A stretch of DNA of 64,000 nt from Lactarius indigo (GCA_025766275.1 JAFKAC010000040.1:186001-250000), one strand, 5' to 3'; shown: positions 1 through 11,900, counted from the first letter of the stretch. Numbers and translations: made by a program. The notes: generated from the letters alone by a model not told the origin.

Positions 1-461
1 CCGCCTATACAATGTCTATGATAAGAGGTGTCCATGAATAGCAGTGGCGAGGAGACGAACCGCAAGGAGGACACTAATTCCAACAACAATTACTTTTGCA
101 GCGGGGAACGGCGCCTGTACGATTATGTCAGAACGCACATCACGTCGCCGTGCATCAGACCCCTGAGACGCACCAGAGCAACACCCTCGCTAAGTGTCGC
201 GGAAAATGTGAAGAGGACATCCACGACTGGACTGATCCACTTCATCAACCTCTGATCGCCATCCCTAAACTGCTGAAACGCCTTGGCTTGGCCTTGAATT
301 ATGGCTAAGATAGCATCGACAGAGTCGCATCGTTGCACTTCAGCTGCAAGGGGATGGTCGAGAAGCTCTTTCCCAGTCTTCTTTTTGTACTCGCTCAGGG
401 CGGCATCGAGGATTGATTTGAAATTGGACGGGGCTGTTTGGCCTGGGGTGGACGAAGACAT
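1..461 (-). CDS. STAND/NLR N-terminal Goodbye domain gene, 5' part (runs off left edge)
   Basis: Minus-strand exons 461-174, 114-61 and 4-1 encode the start of a fungal NLR. Introns 115-173 and 5-60 are GT-AG and phase-consistent. The protein begins MSSSTPGQ, then shows the Goodbye-domain pattern: FKSILDAALSEYKKKTGK, the HPLA segment, AFQQFRDGD, and LMKWISPVVDVL followed by FSATLSEG. The start at 461 was chosen over an in-frame upstream Met because the paralogue at 24007 also begins MSSSTPGQ. In known fungal STAND proteins the Goodbye domain precedes a NACHT NTPase; here the rest lies beyond the window. The exon-2 to exon-3 junction matches the intact paralogue at 33539-38347. Whether the full gene is functional cannot be told. 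Confidence 0.75.
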
Positions 462-864
462 GGTGCTTTGCGACGGTGAGTTGTTAGTGATGGTAGCAGA
501 AAGATAAGAGTCTGTTGGGTCGAGCGGGAACACGAGGCGTATAGGTTAGCCGAAGGATTGGCTGTGAAACTTCGCGCTGCCTCGTGCTTGACCGGTTGAC
601 CTCGTGCGCATATAGTAACGATGGCCGGGGACAGGAGCCGGCATGCGACAAGACAACCACGCAACGCAAAGGATTCAGAGATAACTGATAATTGAGCAAG
701 AATCTATGAAACAACGACAGAGATGTAAGTACACCTGAACCGACTAACGTCCTGAACAATCCGAGTCGTCTTATGAGATGCATGAGGCATTGAGATAGAT
801 CTGAAACCAGATCGCCGGATCCGGCCGGGAAATCTCACAATGGGGCACCGGGCCCGACCAATGA
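462..864. other. 5' flank of the NLR copy; no gene
   Basis: Upstream region of the edge NLR. Its first 70 or so bases resemble the 5' flanks of the paralogues at 24008 and 38348. No other coding or RNA feature was seen. It ends where Helitron-like sequence begins. Confidence 0.4.
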
Positions 865-885
865 TCATCCCACCTATCTATACAA

Positions 886-893
886 TATATAAA
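886..893 (+). promoter_or_regulatory. TATA box of Helitron promoter
   Basis: TATATAAA followed by a roughly 60-bp block (CGATGTGCACTTTGCTGACA and so on). The same block recurs at 21409-21468, and the TATA with its preceding bases also recurs at 21137-21144. The sharing suggests a Helitron-borne promoter. Confidence 0.5.
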
Positions 894-1304
894 TGCTCGA
901 TGTGCACTTTGCTGACACATAGAATTTTTCCGCTGACACATAGAATGCTGATTCATATGGTCCGGCTGGTTTCGTCGGTTTCCGGTGATCGTTCTTTGCT
1001 TTCGTAGCACACAATTCGCAGCAACTGAGTGTTTTATGACGTTGCTCACTTTTTCCGTTTTTCAGTTGGAGATTTGCTTGGCAGCAAATATGTTCTGAGC
1101 AACTGGTGGTTTCACACTCTTCGTCTTTCTTTTGTCTCTGGCTGATTGTCCCTCGTCGTCCTGTTCATCTGTCGGCTTGGACAAATTCTCCTTTTTCGAA
1201 TTCTCCTTCCGTCACTCCTCTATAGGGGTTTCTCTGCACCACAGGTTCATGGGTGGCTCTCTACTGCTTTATTTGTGCGACTTCCTCCACACTGTTAGCA
1301 ACAC

Positions 1305-4300
1305 ATGGTACCGACAGTTCGTTTGCATGATTGTCAGAGGAACAATGGTGACCTCCCTGGTGATACTGGAAACAATGATGCTACCAATTTGAGTCCAGCT
1401 CAGCTTGCGCAGTGGCGGCGACGAGAACGTGAAAGACTGCAGTGCAATGGTGCTGCTGTTCCAAATAATTCCCTTCAAGAGGAGACTGCTAATGAAGATT
1501 GACGAGAGACAACGCGACAAAGGTTGCGTGAAGCTGTAAGTTTCACAATATACTTTTCCAGGTTTCCACTCATATACTTGTTGTAGCATGAAAGACAGCA
1601 AAGGGAGCGCGTTAATGTCCAGGTCCCTGAGGATGCTACAGACCATGAGAATACTGGTTTGAGTGCCGCTCAAATCGCACAGCGATGCAGGCGAGAACGT
1701 GAAAGATTGGCACGAATGACAGGACATGTTGGAAATGATTCCGTGGGACAAGACAGTCGTCACAATGATCAACAAGAAAGGAGACGAGCAAGAGTGTGTG
1801 GGACCGTCTGTTTTTGAATATGCACTGAAGAGCTGACAGCGTTCCACACCGTATTCCATCAACAGTCAGACACGCCGACATCAGTTGCAACGTACGACAG
1901 TGCATACTCATGTCACACTCTTTTCAAATCTTATTTTGCTACAGTTCCGTGCTGCCCATCATGTACCACAGGCAAATGAAATCAATGAGCATTATTTGGG
2001 GTCGTTTGACCTGGAATGCCCGTCTTGTCATGCCCTTCATTGGCAGGCGGAGAAACACAGCCAATCATCTAATGATCGTCCTCAGTATGTAGAATGTTGC
2101 CGTGCTGGTGACGTCTCCGTAGATCTCCTTGATGCAATTCCTGCCAATTTACGTGCTCTTTATGAAGGCCACAGCCATGAATCTGTTGAATTTCGCCGTC
2201 ACATCAGATCTTACAATAAAGCGTTGGCCTTCACGTCTACAGGGGGAAGCGGTCATCTGATTAGCAACACATATGACGGTCATGGACCACCACTGTACAA
2301 AATTCAGGGCGAAATCCACCATCAAATTGGGTCCATCTTGCCTAAAGAAGACGGAGCACCGTTATACAGTCAAATGTATATTTACGATCACAAAGAAGCT
2401 TTACGGTATCGAATGCACAATAACCCAGAATGCAATGTTCATACCATGGACACCTTACAATGTGTCCTTGAAAATCTGCATCCTTTTGTTGATGTTTATC
2501 AACAGGCATTTCAATTGTGCCAAACGACTCCCTTGACAGAATATTGCATTCAGTTGGACCTAAGAATCGGATCTGATTGACGGCGGTACAATTTGCCAAC
2601 GACCAATAATGAACTCGCACTGATTATCCCAGGAGATGAAGATGCATGTGCGAATGTGCAAGATATTATCTTGTGTCCTCACGGAGGTCCTTTGGTGCGA
2701 ATTTCAGAATGCCATCCTGCATTTCTTACCTTGCATTTTCCGTTACTCTGCCCCACCAGTCAAATGAGTTGGCATCCATGCATTCCTTACCTTCACCTTG
2801 GCCGTGAACCAACCTGACAACAGCGGTTTATAATGCTGTGCGATTTCGCCAAATTTCGACTGCATCCATGACCATCTACCATTGAATCATCTCATTTCTT
2901 CCACGCTGCACATTTACTGCAAGAATTGATCGTCCACCTCTGGGCTGCTGCAGAAAACTCGCGGCTTACTTGGATTCGTCACCACCAAGCAAATCTTCGT
3001 GCTGAACTTTATCAGGGGGCTGTGGATGCCTTGCACGAAGGTGTTGATGCTGCTTCCATTGGAAGTAAAATCATTCTTCCGTCGAGTTTCATGGGTGGAC
3101 CACGTTTCATGCATAAAAACTTGCAAGATGCGCTTGCACTGTTACAGAGATTCAAAGGTTCTGACTTGTTTATCACATTCACAGCAAACCCTCAATGGAG
3201 AGAAGTGAAAGAGGCGTTACTTTCCAATCAAGCTCCACACGACTGACCTGATCTGGTTGTGAGAGTGTTCAACTTAAAAGTTGAAAGTCTCATTGACGAT
3301 CTCATGCAGAACAGTGTTTTTGGCACCGCAGAAGGCTTTGTATACACTGTGGAATATCAAAAGAGAGGACTTCCGCATGTGCATCTCATTCTTTTCCTAG
3401 AACGAGCCTCACGCATTTCTACAATGCAAGCTGTTGACGACGTCATTTCCACAGAATTTCCTGATGAAACTCGCAATCCACGTCTTTTTGAACTCGTCAA
3501 AAAATTCATGGTCCACGGTCCATGTGGTGCCGGCCAGACTTTGCCTTGCTTAGACTCGAACGGCAAGTGCAGCAAACAATTTCCGAAACCATTTCACAAG
3601 CAAACCAAAATCACGGGAGATTCCTATGTTCACACACGCCGACAGAACACTGGTCAATTTGTACCTATCGGCCATCATTTCATCGACAATCGCAGCATCA
3701 TTTCGTACTCACCCTACCTCCTGCTCAAATACAACGCACACATTAATGTGGAATGCACCGTGGGCTTTCATGCTGTGAAATATATTTACAAGGTGTGGAT
3801 CATTGCTCTCCGCGTGTTTACTTATCAGTCACTGACTGGTTTCATACAGTATGTCTACAAAGGCCCCGATCGCGCATCCATGATGGTGCACACACACGAC
3901 TCTCTAGATAGCCATGAAATGGATCGTCCTGTTGAAAGGGATGAAATCAAACTTTATGTTGATGGACGTTACATTAGCTCTTCTGAAGGTTACACACAAC
4001 TAATGGGGTTGTCCACACACAGAGTACGTTCATCCTCCACTCGCTATATGATGTACTTATATTTTTAGGAATTTCCTCCAATGACACAACTGCCTGTGCA
4101 CCTTGAGTGAGAGCAATATGTAGTCTTCAATCGAAACAATCCAAACTGTTTGCATGCAGAAATGGACACACAACTTACAGTGTTTTTTAAAGCCGACCAG
4201 GAATATCCTGAAGCTCGCACTCTCCTCTATGCAGACTTTCCTTCCAAATTCACTTGGAATAGAGAGCGCAGACGGTGGTTTCCCCGCAAAAAAGGGAAAA

Positions 4301-5882
4301 ACACAGGCCATCTGGTTTTCATCCCACCAAACGCAGGGGAGAAATTTTATGCGCGACTGATCCTTTCACATGTGACCGACATTTGCAGTTTTGCTGATCT
4401 TCGTAAATATGAAGGCACATTGTATGGCACAATTCGCGTCGCCTGTCTGGCGCACAACTTATTGGCTGACAATGCTGAGTGGAAGCACACCTTACATGAT
4501 GCCAAGTTTATGCAAATGGGCCAAAAAATGCGATTAGTATTTGTGACAATCGTTCGAGATTGCCAACCATCAAACCCAGCACAACTGTGGGAGCTTTTCA
4601 AAGACGCCCTCTGTGATGACCTATCTCATTTTTTACGACTCAGAAATATACCTGTCACTCCTATTGACAACGTTTTTGACTATGGCCTATTTCTCATTCA
4701 AACACGCCTGCAGCTGGATGACAAATCAATGCGATCAGTTGGACTGCCTAACCCAATGATGGAGTGGGACCACATTCTGCATAATCCACATCCTTTCGCG
4801 CCGATTGCTTTTGATGTTGATGAACAAAGCCGACTTTTAATAGAGTATCTACCACAGCTGAATGTCAAACAGCGGTCTGCATTTGACGTCATCCTGCATG
4901 CTGCCCAGAACCAAACAGTGACAACATTTTTCTTACAAGGGGCCGCTGGAGCAGGCAAAACTTTTGTCTACAACACGTTGTGCTATGCTGCTCACTCACA
5001 AGAAATGTGCGTACTTTGTGTGGCCTCCTCAGGAATCACCGCACTGTTACTGCCAGGAGGCCGAACGGCTCACTCCACTTTAAAAATAAAAATCGACCTT
5101 ACACCATCCTCCGTATGTTCAATTTCAAAGCGATCTTTGTTGGTGACATTCCTTCAAAAGGTTCAATTGTTAATCTGGGATGAATGCTCCATGCAACATC
5201 GCTATGCATTTGAATCTGTCAACAGGACTTTACAAGACATTCGAGACAACACATCCAATTTTGGAGGAATTACCACAGTTCTCGGTGGCGACTTCTTACA
5301 AACGTTGCCAGTGGTTCCATATGGAAGCAAGTCAGACATCATTAACGCTGCCTTACTATCTTCACCTATGTGGCCATCAATCGTACCTCACTTTCATACT
5401 TTAGAAAAAAACATGCGAGTCGGAAATGACGCAGATGAACAACAATATGCTTTCTGGCTCCATCAAGTAGCGAAAGGAACTCTAAATGACGCTGATGACA
5501 ACATCTACATTCCAGATCACTTACGATGTCCAACCAATGATTTACAAGCCCTTATTGACCATACCTATCCCAATTTGACATGTCCACAACCAATGGAATA
5601 CTTTCGGGAGCATTGCATCCTTGCCCCTCGTAATCGTGAAGCAAATGAGATCAATGAGATCATTCTTGACAAACTTCCGGGGCAGGTGCATCATCTATGG
5701 GCTACTGACGAAGCATTCAACCCTGACACAGAGTCTCCTTCGGCACAATCCTATCCACCAGAAGTGCTACACAGTGCTACGCCATCTGGATTTCCAAAAG
5801 CACACTTGAAGCTAAAAATAGGATGCCCCATTATTGTCTTGCGCAACATGCACTCTGACGAAGGACTATGTAACGGTTCGAG
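1305..5882 (+). pseudogene. Helitron Rep/helicase (RepHel), decayed and 3'-truncated
   Basis: Plus-strand reading pieces at about 1305-1500, 1580-1818, 1885-2580, 2593-2817, 2926-3246, 3259-4068 and 4150-5882. The N-terminal part has two degenerate LSxAQxAQ..RRERERL repeats, then a CPSC...H segment typical of Helitron proteins. Rep contains EYQKRGLPHVH (HUH metal site). The tyrosine motif VKYIYK is followed by an in-frame 57-bp GT-AG intron (3793-3849), and splicing joins it to YVYKGPDRA. The helicase shows Walker A GAAGAGKT, the Walker B-like IWDECSM, and GGDFLQTLPVVP. It stops right after EGLCNG, where PIF1-like helicases normally continue through motifs V-VI. Several TGA stops (for example 2578, 2815, 3244) make it non-functional. 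Confidence 0.85.
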
Positions 5883-5919
5883 CCCATGACACAAATCCTT
5901 GCGATAGACTCGGTAAAGC

Positions 5920-8890
5920 CCATGTGCAATTGTGCCATGTCAGTCGGCAAAGCCCATGTGGGCCCATTGTTAATATAATGTGCATATATTTGTATGGGCC
6001 CATCAGGCTTGTCTGCAAACAGTCTCGTGTGGGCCCACATTATCTGTACCGCTGGTAGGATAGCTGCCGAACGAATCGCTTGCATGGGCCCACAATGCAC
6101 CTATGACATTTGTCCCGATGAGATTGTAATTGGCCCATGCTGCCAAGGTGCGCATGCTGCCGATGAGCTTGCATTGGCCCATTCTTTGCATGAGTGAATT
6201 CTGCCAAACAGCTTGTATTGGCCCATTCTGCCCATGGGTGAATTCTGCCAAACAGTTTGTATTGGCCCACACTGCCAATGTGTACATGCTACCGATGGTG
6301 TTACGATTTTCTCCGGACTCGTTCTTTCACATATCACCATTCCCTTCTTCATACTATACGAGCCCTGTACGATTACGCGGACTTTACGATTACCCGGTTT
6401 CTATCACGCGCCTGACTTATCGATGCTCCCTTCTGATAAAGTTCGACATGTGCTAGTTTCCGTCGTGTTCCCAATCATGCGCGACCCCGCGTGATTCGCC
6501 TTTATTCCCAGTATGATATCCCTTTGTTCTCTTTATGACCTATCCCTTGTTCCAAGACTGACGATGACGCTATCTATTTGTAGTTGTCGCACTAGCCATC
6601 GTCTATTTAAACCTAGTCCTATCTAGCTTGTACGGTAGACTAGACTTCTTGTGTAATACTACACTCGAAACGCCTTTGTGCCTTCATTGTCTCACAAAAC
6701 CTCTCGCCTTCGTCAGACCTTCGAGTCTTGACCCTCCTCTACGATCCAAGTGACCATTGTCCTTGTGATCCTTGTGCATCACTCTGCTGAAGCCAGGCCT
6801 CGGAGCTTGCGCTACCGTCACTTGACTAACGCAGTACAGGTTGTACGCAACGCCCCTGTAGTGGCGTTACAGATGGGTTTGTATTGGCCCACGCTGCCGA
6901 TGTGTACATGCTGCCGATGGGTTTGTAGTGGCCCATGGTGCTCATGTATTTTCTGCTGACAAGCTCGTATTGGCCCATTCTCCCCATGGGTGAATTCTGC
7001 CAAATAGCTTGTATTGGCCCCTGGCGCTGATGTGTGTATTCTGTCGATGAGCTTGTATTGGCCCGCCGTACTCATGTACGTATTCTGCCGACGAGCTTGT
7101 ATTGGCCCATTCTTCCCATAGGTGAATTCTGCCGAACAGCTTGTATTGGCCCACGCTGCCGATGTGTACATGCTGCCGATGGGTTTGTATTGGCCCATGG
7201 TGCTCATGTATGTATTCTGCTGACAAGCTCGTATTGGCCTATTCTTCCCATGGGTGAATTCTGCTGAATAGCTTGTATTGGCCCATGGCGCCAATGTGTG
7301 TATTCTGTTGATGAGCTTGTATTGGCCCGCTGTACTCATGTATGTATTCTGCTGACGAGCTTGTATTGGCCCATTCTTCCCATGGGTGAATTCTGCCGAA
7401 CAGCTTGTATTGGTCCACGCTGCCGATGTGTACATGCTGCCAATGGGTTTGTATTGGCCCACGGTGCTCATGTATGTATTCTGCTGACAAGCTCATATTG
7501 GCCCATTCTGCACATAGGTGAATTCTGCCAAACAGCTTGTATTGGCCCACGCTGCCAATGTGTACATGCTGCCGATGGGTTTGTATTGGCCCATGGTGCT
7601 CATGTATGTATTCTGCTGACAAGCTTGTATTGGCCTATTCTTCCCATAGGTGAATTCTGCCGAACAGCTTGTATTGGCCCATGGCGCTGATGTGTGTATT
7701 CTGTCGATGAACTTATATTGGCCTGCTGTAATCATGTACATATTCTGCCGACGAGCTTGTATTGGCCCATTCTCCCCATGGGTGAATTCTGCCGAACAGC
7801 TTGTATTGGCCCACGCTGCCAATGTGTACATGCTGCTGATGGGCTTGTATTGGCCCATTCTGCCCATGGGTGAATTCTGCCGAACAGTTTGTATTGGCCC
7901 ACGCTGCCAATGTGTACATGCTACCGATGGGTTTGTATTGGCCCACGCTGCCGATGTGTACATGCTGCCAATGGGTTTGTATTGGCCCATGGTGCTCATG
8001 TATGTATTCTGCTGACAAGCTCGTATTGGCCTATTCTCCCCATAGGTGAATTCTGCCGAACAGCTTGTATTGGCCCATGGCACCGATGTGTGTATTCTGT
8101 CGATGAGCTTGTATTGGCCCACTGTACTCATGTATGTATTCTGCCGATGAGCTTGTATTGGCCCATTCTGCACATAGGTGAATTCTGCCGAACAGCTTGT
8201 ATTGGCCCACACTGCCAATGTGTACATGCTGCCGATGGGCTTGTATTGGCCCACTGTGCTCATGTGTGTATTCTGCCGAACAGCTTGTATTGGCCCATTC
8301 TTCCCATGGGTGAATTCTGCCAAACAGCTTGTATTGGCCCACGCTGCCGACGTGTACATGCTGCCGATGGGTTTGTATTGGCCCACGGTGCTCATGTGTG
8401 TATTCTGCTGACAAGCTCGTATTGGCCTATTCTTCCCATAGGTGAATTCTGCCGAACAGCTTGTATTGGCCCATGGCACTGATGTGTGTATTCTGTCGAT
8501 GAGCTTGTATTGGCCCACTGTACTCATATACATATTCTGCTGACGAGCTTGTATTGGCCCATGGCGTTTGTGTGTTTATGGCTTATATTGGCCCATGGCG
8601 CCGAAGTGTACTTGCTGCCGATGAGCTTGTAATGACCCACAGTAGAAGCGTGTGTATTCTGCCGAATAGCTTGTATTGGCCCATGGCGTCAAGGTATGTA
8701 TCCTGCCGATGAGCTTGTACTGGCCCATTCTGCCAATGTGTGCGTCCTGCCGATGTGCTTGTATTGGCCTGCAGTTTCTTCTTCCAATGAAGTTGGCTCA
8801 CAGTGTTCATATCTGTACTCTTCCGACAAGCATGTATTGACCTGCAATGCCCATGCATACATCCTGCCAATGAGCCTGTATTGGTATGAG
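5920..8890. repeat. 44-bp tandem array with 264-bp higher-order structure
   Basis: About 50 monomers of 44 bp, each starting (C/T)TTGTATTGGCCCA. Five variants can be told apart by the rest of the monomer: A (ATTC..CCATGGGTGAATTCTG), B (CGCTGCCGATGTGTACATGC), C (TGGTGCTCATGTATGTATTC), D (TGGCGCTGATGTGTGTATTC) and E (CGTACTCATGTACGTATTC). They occur mainly in the order A-D-E-A-B-C, giving a 264-bp higher-order unit; about 7840-7970 has local reshuffling (A-B-A-B-B). Both ends degenerate. The array is interrupted by a solo LTR at 6299-6871. It is open in several frames because monomers differ only by substitution, but codes for nothing recognisable. Confidence 0.9.
6299..6871 (+). repeat. Solo LTR of Gypsy family B
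   Basis: 573 bp, TGTTACG...GGCGTTACA, closely matching the family B LTRs at 43701, 51012 and 55965. It is flanked by a perfect 5-bp duplication GATGG (6294-6298 and 6872-6876). The flanking 44-bp monomer continues across the site, so the LTR inserted into a pre-existing array and the internal part was lost by LTR-LTR recombination. It keeps the AGACTAGACTT self-priming segment after its TATA-like box. Confidence 0.92.
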
Positions 8891-8904
8891 GAGTGTAGCT
8901 ATGG

Positions 8905-9860
8905 CATGAGATCATAGTTCTCCCCAAAATATGTAGTATTCAGGCTCTTCCCTCTCTCATGGAGACCCACAATTTGCTGCCGAAGTGACTCAAGGACCTT
9001 CTCATGGCTATCGCATCTGGATTTCAGATCCTTAATTGTTTTCTCTTGCCAGTCACATCTGACCTTTAGACTCTGGACCTCCCGTTCAAGCTATTTAACT
9101 ATATTATTGTTATCTTCGCCCTCAGCTGCTGATCGATGTGGTGAGCATAGAACCAATGGAAACTAGACCCAATGCACCTGGCGATGCCTCCTCATTGGTT
9201 CCCTCCATTGGTTTATTGAGAGGTTGAGCTTCGACCTCCCAGTTGTTGTCAAGGTCCTCTTCTGGGTGTAGAGGCTTGCCCTTCCTTGAGCTTGTCTTCA
9301 TATCCTGTTTCCCCTTACCTTTGATATTTGGCCTAGCTGCATTTGGATTATTATTTCCTGCATGCCTCCTAGTCTTGTATGTAGTGCTGATAGCTGCTTC
9401 ACCAATATCATCGGCAACACTCCTTTTCGCTGCCGATCTGGTAACAATTTCTTTAGCTGCCGGTAAATGTGATGAGCATAGAACCAATGGAAGCTAGACC
9501 TAATGCACCTGGCGACGCCTCCTCATTGGTTCCCTCCATTGGTTTATTGAGAGGTTGAGCTTCATCCTCCCAGTTGTTGTCAGGGTCCTCTTCTGGGTGT
9601 AGAGGCTTGCCCTTTCTTGAGCTTGTCCTCTTATCCTGTTCACCCTTACCTTTGATATTTGGCCTAGCTGCACTTGGATTATTAACTCCTGCACGCCTCC
9701 TAGTCTTGTATGTAGTGCTGATAGCTGCTTCACCAGTGTCATCGGCAGCACTCCTTTTTGCTGCCAATCTGGTAACAATTTCTTTGGCAATTTTATTCCT
9801 CAACACATCTGCATGACAAAATTCAGGACTCACTGCGAACACCACTACCAGACGCATACG
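8905..9860 (-). pseudogene. KDZ-associated coiled-coil/basic ORF, broken
   Basis: Not recognised by family. On the minus strand, 9857-9453 encodes a basic, low-complexity protein (RNKIAKEIVTRLAAKRSAAD, TYKTRRRAG, KGKPLHPEEDPDNNWEDEAQ). A second, 331-bp tandem copy of this part follows in another frame (9487-9122). Further 3', at about 9115-8930, comes a coiled-coil-like stretch (LEREVQSLKVRCDWQEKTIK, then KDLKSRCDSHEKVLESLRQQ) interrupted by a TAG. It lies head-to-head with the KDZ transposase remnant starting at about 9920, so it may be the element's second gene. The function is unknown; the tandem duplication and stop argue that this copy is dead. Confidence 0.45.
9137..9798. repeat. 331-bp direct tandem duplication
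   Basis: Two head-to-tail copies (about 9137-9467 and 9468-9798), each starting near GAGCATAGAACCAATGGAA. They are highly similar, differing at scattered single positions. The spacing (for example AACAATTTCTTT at 9443 and 9774) is 331 bp, not a multiple of three, so the second copy shifts the minus-strand reading frame. Confidence 0.85.
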
Positions 9861-9919
9861 AATCCTTCTTCCTCCTGGGAATAGGGGCTCTTGGATTGCC
9901 TATCTCTGCCAAGGGCTCT

Positions 9920-10751
9920 TGAGGTTCAGATGCCATAGGTTCTAGACCAGAAGCCAATGCAGAGGACATTCCGATTTTACTCCCATCAACACTTGGAGCA
10001 GAATGGTGTATCACTCATGGTGTCAAATCTCTTGCACTTAAGGAGGCTAAGTTGCGCTATGCCCAGGCAAATGATTCAATCCACAGGATTCGCCTGGCAT
10101 TGGGCTTCAAATCGGCACTGTTCCGGACCCAGGTCCAAGGTGCGCAAACACAGAAAACGAAGACTCGTGCCTGGACTGCAGTCCAGAGCATTGATAACAC
10201 AGTCCATGAGCATGCTCGGACATATAGCATGGCAAGAGATGCATACATCAAGGTGCAGCAAATATCCAAAGATTTACAAGAACTACCATTACTCCAGGCA
10301 ACAGATCTCTGTGTTCATACAGCCATCCTTGGTGCTGGAGTAGTGGGGCAGCGGAACACACAGCTTCCATGGCTCTGGAGCTTTGGTACTTCTGAAAAGA
10401 GAGGTGGTGCATGGTTTGATGAATGTGAGTGACTACTTTTATGCATGCCCATGACCCATGCTGATTGAATGAATAGTTAACCGTGTGCATTGGCTGCGAG
10501 CAAAGTCACAGCTTGAACGATGGAAGGAGGAAGATAAGAGCATCAGAAATGAAGCATTGTGGGTTCCAGCTTACTTCCATGCAAAGGCAGAGTGTTGGAA
10601 GACATGGATGGATGTGGCAACAAAGGGGAGGTTGGATGGGCACAGTGCATATGCATCATACCAGGTGCACAGATGGGAGGAGATGTGTAGGAGTTCAGTC
10701 AAGGCACTCACTCCAATAACATCTGCTCATAATAGATTGGAGGATCAATAA
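9920..10751 (+). pseudogene. KDZ transposase, 3' remnant
   Basis: Encodes only the C-terminal 240 or so residues of a KDZ (Kyakuja-Dileera-Zisupton) transposase. It runs from NAEDIP..LLPSTLG through WCITHGVKSLALKEAKLRYA, RIRLALGFKSALFRTQV and LPWLWSFGTSEK. Intron 10425-10476 (GTGAGT...AATAG) follows, then NRVHWLRAKSQLERWKEE to a TAA at 10749-10751. Each block lines up with KDZ copy 2 (61764-64000), including the identical intron position. Upstream catalytic parts are missing and an in-frame stop precedes the homology, so it is a 5'-truncated pseudogene. Confidence 0.85.
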
Positions 10752-11029
10752 ATCAGATTACTGTGGGCCCATATCTTGGGCAGATGACATTGAACAGCAT
10801 CGAAGAATATATCATTTGTGTAACATTTCCAAGAGATGGTGTCCAGAAGTAATTTGGGTTATCAGTATAAGATGTATTCTTACAAGGGGCTTCCTGGTAA
10901 TTGGTGGCTACTGATATGAGCTCTCGAAGATATACTTTTTGAAGGTGCTAATTATCACCTGTCTGACATATACTGTTAAAGAACACACAGTAATCTGTTT
11001 GAGATCACATCATGAAGGGTGTTCGCAGT
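10752..11029. other. KDZ 3' region without gene
   Basis: AT-rich spacer between the transposase stop and the palindromic array. No feature was seen apart from the first degenerate palindrome units toward its right end. Confidence 0.4.
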
Positions 11030-11900
11030 TATCTGCCTGAGATATATTGTCGGTGGGCATGATCAAGACCTATCATTGATCTGTATACACAATAATGTGT
11101 CCGAGATATATTCTCGGACAATGTTCTTGATCATCTGTCCGAGATACATTCTTAGACAATGTGCCTAAGCATCTGTCCGAGATATATTCTTGGACAATGT
11201 TCATGATCATCTGTCCAAGAATACATCTCAGACAATGCTCTTGATCATCTGTCCAAGATTATATCTTGGACAATATCCTTGATTATCTGTCCAAGAGTAT
11301 ACCTCAGACAAAGTTCTCAATCATCTGTCTGAGATATATTGTTGGACGTGGTTCTTCACCAACCATCCGAGATATGTTCTCGGACGTAGATCTTAACCGT
11401 CCGTCCGAGATACTATCTCGGACGTAGATCTTAAGCATCTGTCCGAGATAGTATCTCGGATGTAGATCTTAAGCATCCGTCCGAGATAGTATATCAGACG
11501 TAGATATTAGCCATCCGTCCGAGATAGTATCTCAGACGTAGATCTTAGCCGTCCGTCCAAGATACTATCTTGGACGTAGATCTTAAGCATCCGTCCGAGA
11601 TACTATCTCGGACGTAGATCTTAAGCATCCGTCCAAGATACGTTCTTGGACGTAGATCTTAGCCATCCGTCCAAGATACTATCTCAGACATAGATCTTAA
11701 CCATCCGTCCGAGATACTATCTCGGACGTAGATCTTAAGCATCCGTCCGAGATACGTTCTCGGACGTAGATCTTAGCCGTCCGTCCGAGATATGTTCTCG
11801 GACGATGATATTAGCCATCTGTCCGAGATATGTTCTCGGACGTACTTCTTAGCTGTCCGTCCGAGATATACTCTCGGACAATAATCACGATCATCTGTCC
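11030..11900. repeat. Array of 38-bp units, each carrying a 21-bp palindrome (KDZ copy 1)
   Basis: More than 20 units. The best-conserved stretch (about 11340-11880) has 38-bp units: arm GTCCGAGATA, centre C, arm TATCTCGGAC, then a GTAGATCTTA-type spacer. Several units read CCAAGA in the left arm and TCTTGG in the right, so both arms changed together. Others keep GAGA/TCTC with a longer loop. Unit order is less regular at 11030-11330. The array lies between the transposase 3' end and the element terminus, as in KDZ copy 2. Confidence 0.9.

Larger units (their letters stand above)
865..5882 (+). mobile_element. Helitron (RepHel type), 5' and coding part
   Basis: The element is defined by a RepHel coding region (Rep with an HUH motif and Y2 tyrosines, then a PIF1-like helicase). 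The 5' end is tentative: an A/TCA boundary at 864/865 precedes TATA-containing sequence that recurs in the short Helitron at 21121-21768. At 5882 the helicase breaks off into the KDZ satellite array. The matching Helitron 3' end is probably the hairpin-CTAG terminus at 20459-20487, implying about 13 kb of later insertions between the two parts. That link is inference; the 5' boundary is uncertain. Confidence 0.65.

Noticed and set aside
123..173. Reading through the edge NLR ORF to its stop at 123
   Set aside because: The C-terminal residues after SEGVAL are intronic; GT-AG splicing at 173/115 restores the Goodbye sequence seen in the intact copy.
7493..8533. 346-residue minus-strand ORF (and several plus-strand ORFs)
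   Set aside because: Lies entirely within the 44-bp array; the translation is the monomer repeated. Openness follows from the array, with no independent coding evidence.
5920..8890. CRISPR-like regular repeats
   Set aside because: Monomers are directly contiguous with no unique spacers, there are no cas genes, and the genome is eukaryotic.
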